Source: Lachnospiraceae bacterium UBA7199 (GTDB lineage Bacteria; Bacillota; Clostridia; Lachnospirales; Lachnospiraceae). From it: 18,366 bases of DNA. A program made the position numbers and the translations under genes. Below, one piece after another: positions 14,169-18,366 of the stretch (within the stretch, counting starts at the first letter, position 1; every line of letters begins with the position of its first letter). The notes under the pieces were generated by a model, which saw nothing but the letters and a program-made list of their open reading frames with translations, was not told the origin of the DNA and did no database searches. The stretch spans positions 1 through 18,366 of the forward strand of contig DKUR01000013.1 of NCBI GenBank assembly GCA_002490775.1, written 5' to 3'.

Positions 14169-14839
14169 GCTTTTACCTCCATTCGATATCCAATTCCCCG
14201 TACAGTTTCTATATAATTGCCACATTCTCCAAGTTTCGTCCTAAGTGTGCCAATATGAACATCTACTGTCCGTGTTTCTCCCACATAGTCCATTCCCCAT
14301 ACCGTTTCCAAAAGATAATCCCGGGTAAATACACGTTCAGGATTTTCCATAAAAGTACGGAGCAGCTCATATTCCTTTAATGTAAGTTGAACACGTTTTC
14401 CATTTTCGACTACAGCATATGTCTCTAAATTCAATTCCAAATTCCCAATTTTTAAACTCTTTGCCTCATCAACAGGATTTACTCTCCGCAGCACCGCCTT
14501 GATCCGGGAAATCATCTCCATCATGCCAAATGGCTTTGCAAGATAATCATCAGCCCCAAGATCAAGACCGATCACCTTATCATACTCTGTCCCTTTTGCA
14601 GTTGCCATAATGACAGGAACCTTTTTTGTTGCCGGCAGCGTGCGCAGCTTTTTCAATATGGAAATGCCATCTTCACCAGGAAGCATAATATCAAGCATAA
14701 TAAGCTGCGGTTTTTCTGTCTGCAAAGCACCAAAAAGATCATCACTACAGGTAAAGCCTTTTGCTTCAAATCCAGCAGCATTTAAGGTATATATCATTAA
14801 GTCACGAATCCCATCATCATCTTCAACACAAAAAATCAT
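14165..14839 (-). CDS. phoP: PhoP-like OmpR-family response regulator
   Basis: 224 residues. Receiver domain at 1-115: acidic pair in VEDDDG, phospho-acceptor D50 (LIMLDIMLPGEDG), T80 and K102 (AKPFG). The winged-helix OmpR domain at about 125-222 carries LTLKEYELLRTFMENPERVF, WGMDYVGETRTVDVHIGTLR and the closing ETVRGIGYRM. It would bind promoters of phosphate-scavenging genes when phosphorylated by the adjacent kinase. It starts five bases after phoU and is followed by phoR with an ATGA overlap. An AAGGGAAG ribosome site precedes the ATG at 14839. Confidence 0.94.
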   Translation of the reverse strand: MIFCVEDDDGIRDLMIYTLNAAGFEAKGFTCSDDLFGALQTEKPQLIMLDIMLPGEDGISILKKLRTLPATKKVPVIMATAKGTEYDKVIGLDLGADDYLAKPFGMMEMISRIKAVLRRVNPVDEAKSLKIGNLELNLETYAVVENGKRVQLTLKEYELLRTFMENPERVFTRDYLLETVWGMDYVGETRTVDVHIGTLRTKLGECGNYIETVRGIGYRMEVKA

Positions 14840-14844
14840 ATCAT

Positions 14845-15489
14845 CTACTTCCCTTCTTTATTGCCAGTAATAGAAAATAGTACCCATTTTGCAATATTAA
14901 CAGCATGATCCCCTATGCGTTCAAAATACTTTGCAATCATCAATAAATCTATTGCATATTCGCCGTCTGTTTCAGGCTTGCTAAAAAAATCTATTAATAT
15001 ATTTTTTATTTTATCAAAAAAGGAATCTACCACATCATCATAATCTATAACTGCTTTTGCCATTTGTATGTCCTTTTTTACAAAAGCATCAATGCTGTCC
15101 GTAACCATCTTAATAACTGCAACTGACATATCATGGATGATCTGTGTATCGTTGGCGGAATTAATATTGGCCAATGTTACAATTTCTGCTATGTCCGCAG
15201 ACTGATCTCCTATTCTTGCCATGTCTGTCACCATTTTCAGAGCCGATGAAACTACCCTTAAATCCTTTGCCACAGGCTGCTGATGCAAAAGCAGCTTTAT
15301 ACACATATTTTCAATTTCACGTTCTTTATTGTCAATCTGAACAGACAAATCAGGAACACCTTTTGCCAACGCTGGATTTCCCTCTGTCAAGGCTTTTGCC
15401 GACATAGCAATTGCACTTTCACAAAATGCCCCCATTTTAATTAATTCTTTGTTTAACAAATCTAACTGCTCATCAAATTTAAGACGCAT
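14845..15489 (-). CDS. phoU: Phosphate transport regulator PhoU
   Basis: 214 residues, the normal PhoU length, forming two three-helix bundles. Each repeat carries the metal-binding motif of the family: MARIGDQSADIAEI at about 90-103 and YFERIGDHAVNIAKW near the C-terminus. PhoU sits on the inner side of the membrane and ties the PstSCAB transporter to PhoR, damping signalling when phosphate is plentiful. Its ATG shares one base with the stop of pstB (TAATG), so translation is coupled. Confidence 0.96.
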   Translation of the reverse strand: MRLKFDEQLDLLNKELIKMGAFCESAIAMSAKALTEGNPALAKGVPDLSVQIDNKEREIENMCIKLLLHQQPVAKDLRVVSSALKMVTDMARIGDQSADIAEIVTLANINSANDTQIIHDMSVAVIKMVTDSIDAFVKKDIQMAKAVIDYDDVVDSFFDKIKNILIDFFSKPETDGEYAIDLLMIAKYFERIGDHAVNIAKWVLFSITGNKEGK

Positions 15490-16238
15490 TACCCAAACCT
15501 CCCCGTAATATAGTCTTCCGTCTGCTTCTTTCGGGGCATAGAAAACAGTTTTTCAGTTTCTCCAAATTCCACCATTTCTCCCAGCAGAAAAAAGGCCGTC
15601 CTGTCAGAAATACGCAGTGCCTGCTGCATATTGTGCGTCACGATAATAATCGTGTAATTCTTTTTTAATTCAATTGCAAGTTCCTCTACCTTTGCGGTAG
15701 AAATAGGATCAAGGGCGCTGGTTGGTTCATCCATCAGCAAAACCTCCGGCTCCACAGCTAATGCACGGGCAATACAAAGCCTCTGCTGCTGACCGCCCGA
15801 CATACTAAGGGCTGATTTTTTCAGCCTGTCTTTTACTTCATCCCAAATTGCTGCCCCCTTTAAAGAACGTTCCACAATATCGTCCAATGCCGCTTTAGAG
15901 CGGATTCCATGTGTTCTTGGTCCAAAGGCAATGTTGTCATAAATGCTCATGGGAAATGGATTGGGCTTTTGAAATACCATTCCTACCCGTTTACGCAGCA
16001 AATTAATATCCATATTTCCATAAACATCTTCATCATCTAACCGAATACTTCCTGTTACCCGGCAGCCCTCTACCAAATCATTCATACGATTTAAACTCTT
16101 TAACAGTGTAGATTTTCCACATCCTGAAGGACCGATCAGAGCTGTGATTTCATGTTCCTTAAATGCTGCATTCATATTCTTTAAAGCCTGAAAATTTCCA
16201 TAGAATATATTTAAGTTCTCTACCACGATTTTATCCAT
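15489..16238 (-). CDS. pstB: Phosphate ABC transporter ATP-binding protein PstB
   Basis: 249 residues. Walker A GPSGCGKS at 36-43, Q-loop Q90 (VFQKPNPFPMSIYDNIAFG, the PstB-specific context), signature MSGGQQQR at 146-153, Walker B LLMDE at 167-171, and switch histidine H202 (VTHNM). It supplies the ATPase of the PstSCAB high-affinity phosphate importer. GGAGGA lies eight bases before the ATG at 16238. It is separated from pstA by 162 bases that hold three strong hairpins. The rest of the operon is tightly packed, so this gap is exceptional. Confidence 0.97.
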   Translation of the reverse strand: MDKIVVENLNIFYGNFQALKNMNAAFKEHEITALIGPSGCGKSTLLKSLNRMNDLVEGCRVTGSIRLDDEDVYGNMDINLLRKRVGMVFQKPNPFPMSIYDNIAFGPRTHGIRSKAALDDIVERSLKGAAIWDEVKDRLKKSALSMSGGQQQRLCIARALAVEPEVLLMDEPTSALDPISTAKVEELAIELKKNYTIIIVTHNMQQALRISDRTAFFLLGEMVEFGETEKLFSMPRKKQTEDYITGRFG

Positions 16239-16279
16239 CTATTTTTTCCTCCATTCCGAAGCACTTTGGCTGAGGACGC

Positions 16280-16302
16280 GAGCAGAATTTCAAATTCTGC
16301 TC
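16280..16302. repeat. Perfect 11-bp inverted repeat, pstA-pstB spacer (hairpin 1)
   Basis: GAGCAGAATTT-C-AAATTCTGCTC is a 23-bp palindrome centred on base 16291, closest to pstB of three consecutive hairpins. It is not followed by a T-run on minus. Confidence 0.85.
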
Positions 16303-16312
16303 TGCGATCAAT

Positions 16313-16341
16313 AGAATTTGTGACGCTTCGGCACAAATTCT
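16313..16341. repeat. Perfect 10-bp inverted repeat, pstA-pstB spacer (hairpin 2)
   Basis: AGAATTTGTG and CACAAATTCT enclose a nine-base loop. On minus the loop reads CCGAAGCGT, and its first seven bases are complementary to GCTTCGG at 16262-16256, just upstream of the pstB ribosome site. Confidence 0.85.
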
Positions 16342-16342
16342 T

Positions 16343-16379
16343 GGTTGAATAAATTGCTCATCAGAGAATTTATTCAACC
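16343..16379. repeat. Perfect 13-bp inverted repeat, pstA-pstB spacer (hairpin 3)
   Basis: GGTTGAATAAATT and AATTTATTCAACC enclose an 11-base loop. It is the first hairpin transcribed after pstA, 22 bases after its stop. On minus it is followed by AAGAATTTGTG, not a T-run, so ordinary termination is unlikely. Confidence 0.85.
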
Positions 16380-16400
16380 TTGCTCCCATCTTTCCGTATT

Positions 16401-17252
16401 TCACCTTCCTATTTTTTTTGCTGCAAAGCTGGACAATCCGTTTATTATTATTACAACAACCAGCAATACAACCGCGGCTGCGTATGTTTGATTAATATAC
16501 AAGCCCTCGCCTGAAATAGCGTACATATGAACAGATAAGGTGCGTGCCGAAGAAAAAATGCTGGATGCTATCTCCGCAACTGTTCCCGCAGTAAAAATCA
16601 GCGCTGCTGATTCACCAACAATACGCCCAATGCCGAGAATAACACCAGATAAAATGCCGGGAATGGCACTGGGGAGAACGATAGAAAACACAGTCCGCAG
16701 TTTTCCGGCGCCAAGACCAAAACTCCCCTCACGATAACTGTCCGGCACACTTCGCAGGGCCTCTTCCGTCGTCCGCATGATAAGCGGAAGAATCATAATG
16801 CTTAAAGTTAAAGCCCCAGCTATTAAAGATAATCCCAAGTCAAGAAATTTCACAAAAAATAAAGATCCAAACAGTCCATATACAATTGATGGGATTCCAG
16901 ATAATGTTTCAGTAGTAATACGTACGATAGAAATGAACTTATTCCCACGCTGCGCATATTCTGTCAAATAAATTGCGGCGCCAATTCCCGTAGGAACCGC
17001 AAACAACAAGGATACCAGCGTTATGGACAATGTATTAATAAGCGCCGGAAGCAGGGAAACATTTTCAGTTGTGTATTTTATTTCAAATAATTGCGGTGTC
17101 AAATTGGGAATACCTTTTACAAGTATGTAGGAAATAATGAAAAACAACGCAAGCATTGTAAAAAATGCAGCAAACCATACTAAAAAAAGCAGGAACAGGG
17201 ATTTTGGATCCCTTCTATATGCATTCCACTTCCGCCTTAGATCACCAGCCAT
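16401..17252 (-). CDS. pstA: Phosphate ABC transporter permease PstA
   Basis: 283 residues, with about six membrane helices and the binding-protein-dependent permease fold. The cytoplasmic coupling loop (EAA motif) reads REGSFGLGAGKLRTVFSIVL with PSAIPGI, which docks onto PstB. A soluble N-terminal stretch of about 20 residues (RRKWNAYRRDPKS) precedes the first helix. The ATG at 17252 directly follows the TAG of pstC, with GGAGGG eight bases upstream, so the two permeases are co-translated; they form the heterodimeric channel. Confidence 0.95.
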   Translation of the reverse strand: MAGDLRRKWNAYRRDPKSLFLLFLVWFAAFFTMLALFFIISYILVKGIPNLTPQLFEIKYTTENVSLLPALINTLSITLVSLLFAVPTGIGAAIYLTEYAQRGNKFISIVRITTETLSGIPSIVYGLFGSLFFVKFLDLGLSLIAGALTLSIMILPLIMRTTEEALRSVPDSYREGSFGLGAGKLRTVFSIVLPSAIPGILSGVILGIGRIVGESAALIFTAGTVAEIASSIFSSARTLSVHMYAISGEGLYINQTYAAAVVLLVVVIIINGLSSFAAKKIGR

Positions 17253-18101
17253 CTATTCTTCCCTCCTTTTAAACAAAGACAAAGACAGATTGATCAGAAG
17301 AATAAAAACAAACAATACAACCGCTGTGCCAATTAATGCTTCACGGTGCAAATCTGTAGAATATCCCATTTCCAAAACAATATTTGTGGTCAACGTCCGC
17401 ACGCCGGAAAGGAGGCTGTCTGGAATAACCGTTTGATTTCCCGCAACCATCATAACAGCCATTGTTTCACCCACTACCCGGCCAATCCCTAATACAACGC
17501 CTGCAAAAATACCGCTTTTTGCTGCAGGGAGCATTATATAAAAAACACTTCTTTCGTGGGAAGCTCCAAGTGCAAGCCCACCCTCATAATAGCTTTCCGG
17601 AACTGCACGGATCGAAGCTTCTGAGACACTAATAATCGTAGGCAGGATCATCAATCCTAACAAAACAGAAGCCGTTAAAACACTCATTCCACGCCCACCG
17701 AAAACTTCCCTGACAAAAGGAACCAAGACAACCAGCCCAAAAAAACCGTACACCACTGATGGGATTCCCGCCATTAGATTAACGGCTGCTTTCAGGGGAG
17801 AATAAATATTTCTTGGACAAAAACATGCCATAAACACTGCTGTCAATATTCCAACTGGTACGCCAACAAGCAATGCTCCGGCAGTTACATAGAAAGAACC
17901 TACAATCATCGGGAAAATCCCGTAAAGGTTATTTGCCGGCTTCCATTTTGTACCCAGCAAAAATTTGAAGACACCTATTTCTTTTATCGCCGGAATACCG
18001 CTTGCAAATAGGAATGTGCAGATCAAAATCACCGCCGCAATGGAAACACAGGCTGTTAAGAAAAAAATGTGCTTCATGGCCTTTTCTTTTACATGCTTCA
18101 T
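17253..18101 (-). CDS. pstC: Phosphate ABC transporter permease PstC
   Basis: 282 residues from the ATG at 18101. About six membrane helices, with a first helix right after the start (HIFFLTACVSIAAVILICTF), the PstC-type GTKWKPANNLYGIFPMIVGS periplasmic stretch and the coupling loop EGGLALGASHERSVFYIMLP. An in-frame ATG at 18107 leaves AAGGAG only one base away; the ATG at 18101 has seven-base spacing and is preferred. It pairs with PstA as the membrane channel of the importer and follows pstS after a 56-base gap with a hairpin. Confidence 0.95.
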   Translation of the reverse strand: MKHVKEKAMKHIFFLTACVSIAAVILICTFLFASGIPAIKEIGVFKFLLGTKWKPANNLYGIFPMIVGSFYVTAGALLVGVPVGILTAVFMACFCPRNIYSPLKAAVNLMAGIPSVVYGFFGLVVLVPFVREVFGGRGMSVLTASVLLGLMILPTIISVSEASIRAVPESYYEGGLALGASHERSVFYIMLPAAKSGIFAGVVLGIGRVVGETMAVMMVAGNQTVIPDSLLSGVRTLTTNIVLEMGYSTDLHREALIGTAVVLFVFILLINLSLSLFKRREE

Positions 18102-18121
18102 GATCATACTCCTTGATGTAA

Positions 18122-18149
18122 GGGGGAGCGGCTTTCATGATGCCGCCCC
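18122..18149 (-). terminator. Hairpin between pstS and pstC, possible attenuator
   Basis: On minus GGGG-CGGC pairs with GCCG-(CT)-CCCC around a nine-base loop: eight GC pairs with a two-base bulge. There is no clear U-run, so it is more likely a partial terminator or an mRNA-stabilising end that keeps pstS expression above the permease genes, as in other binding-protein operons. It ends about 20 bases before the pstC start. Confidence 0.55.
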
Positions 18150-18157
18150 GTAAAATT

Positions 18158-18366
18158 TTACTGTGATATTTCACCCCAATTAGCAGCATTCCCCATAAAA
18201 ATATCTTTCACCTGTTCACTTGTAAGGCTATTTATAGGGCAATCCTTATTTACAATCACTGTGATGCCATCCATTGCAATTACAATAGACTCAAGTCCCT
18301 CTTCGATTTCGGAATCTTTCAATTCCCGGGAAGCCATACCAATATCATGAGGTAAGGTTCAGCTTA
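18158..18366 (-). CDS. pstS: C-terminal end of phosphate-binding protein PstS, cut by the window edge
   Basis: The frame ending with TAA at 18158-18160 encodes 66 visible residues with PstS motifs: DIGMASRELKDSE, ESIVIAMDGITVIVN, and LTSEQVKDIFMGNAANWGE. In the common PstS order this part lies near the middle, followed by a GREAGSGTR block. Here the protein stops eight residues after GNAAN, which fits the rearranged PstS of Lachnospiraceae in which this lobe comes last. An in-frame TGA at 18361-18359, five bases from the edge, breaks the frame just before TLPHDIGM. A lost base at a contig end, or a real nonsense or frameshift, could cause this. It is the substrate-binding lipoprotein of the importer downstream. 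Confidence 0.75.

Noticed and set aside
16280..16379. CRISPR array or terminator reading of the three hairpins
   Set aside because: There are no repeated units with unique spacers of equal size, and no hairpin is followed by a T-run on either strand.
1..18366. tRNA, rRNA, integrase, phage or toxin-antitoxin genes
   Set aside because: Looked for on both strands; no frame or structure supports any of these in the window.

Overview
The window looks like chromosome from a spore-forming Firmicute, most likely Lachnospiraceae (clostridial cluster XIVa). The grounds are the A+T-rich third positions, strong GGAGG-type ribosome sites, an alpha/beta small acid-soluble spore protein, a Firmicutes-type EssC ATPase, and a PstS whose C-terminal end matches the rearranged PstS that I recall from this family. 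Nearly everything is transcribed on the minus strand; only the CYTH gene at 12001-12495 is on plus.

Region 1 (1-9290): a type VII (ESX/Yuk-like) secretion operon read from right to left. It starts with a membrane-anchored TPR protein. A 1574-residue EssC follows, with FHA, two membrane helices and three FtsK/SpoIIIE modules. Next come a LytTR regulator with a degenerate receiver, a 256-residue protein that resembles EspG chaperones, a YukD/EsaB ubiquitin-like protein, a 114-residue helical protein, three WXG100 proteins and the start of another gene cut by the left edge. Two ATGA overlaps and short gaps argue for one transcript. Upstream of the first gene lie two 9-bp direct repeats with a 21-bp period. 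That is the geometry LytTR proteins bind, so the operon may be self-regulated.

Region 2 (9423-9903): a 427-bp, internally deleted group II intron remnant. It keeps the intron 5' end, a short C-terminal piece of the reverse transcriptase/maturase with a nonsense codon, and domains V/VI. It sits about 12 nt downstream of the Rho-independent terminator of the spore-protein gene, which is the target preference of bacterial class C introns.

Region 3 (9903-12495): the spore protein gene, a greA-type transcription factor, a CBS-pair protein and a DJ-1/PfpI protein on minus, then a divergent CYTH phosphatase-type gene with a good sigma-A-type promoter.

Region 4 (12498-18366): a phosphate operon in the order pstS(partial)-pstC-pstA-pstB-phoU-phoP-phoR (minus strand), linking the high-affinity phosphate ABC importer to its PhoU and two-component control. 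Between pstA and pstB lie three perfect inverted repeats in a row. The apical loop of the middle one is complementary to the bases just upstream of the pstB ribosome site. A further hairpin lies between pstS and pstC.

The best candidates for something new are the self-regulated T7SS cassette with an EspG-like chaperone, the pstA-pstB multi-hairpin element with a possible loop-to-leader pairing, and the miniaturised intron at the spore-gene terminator.
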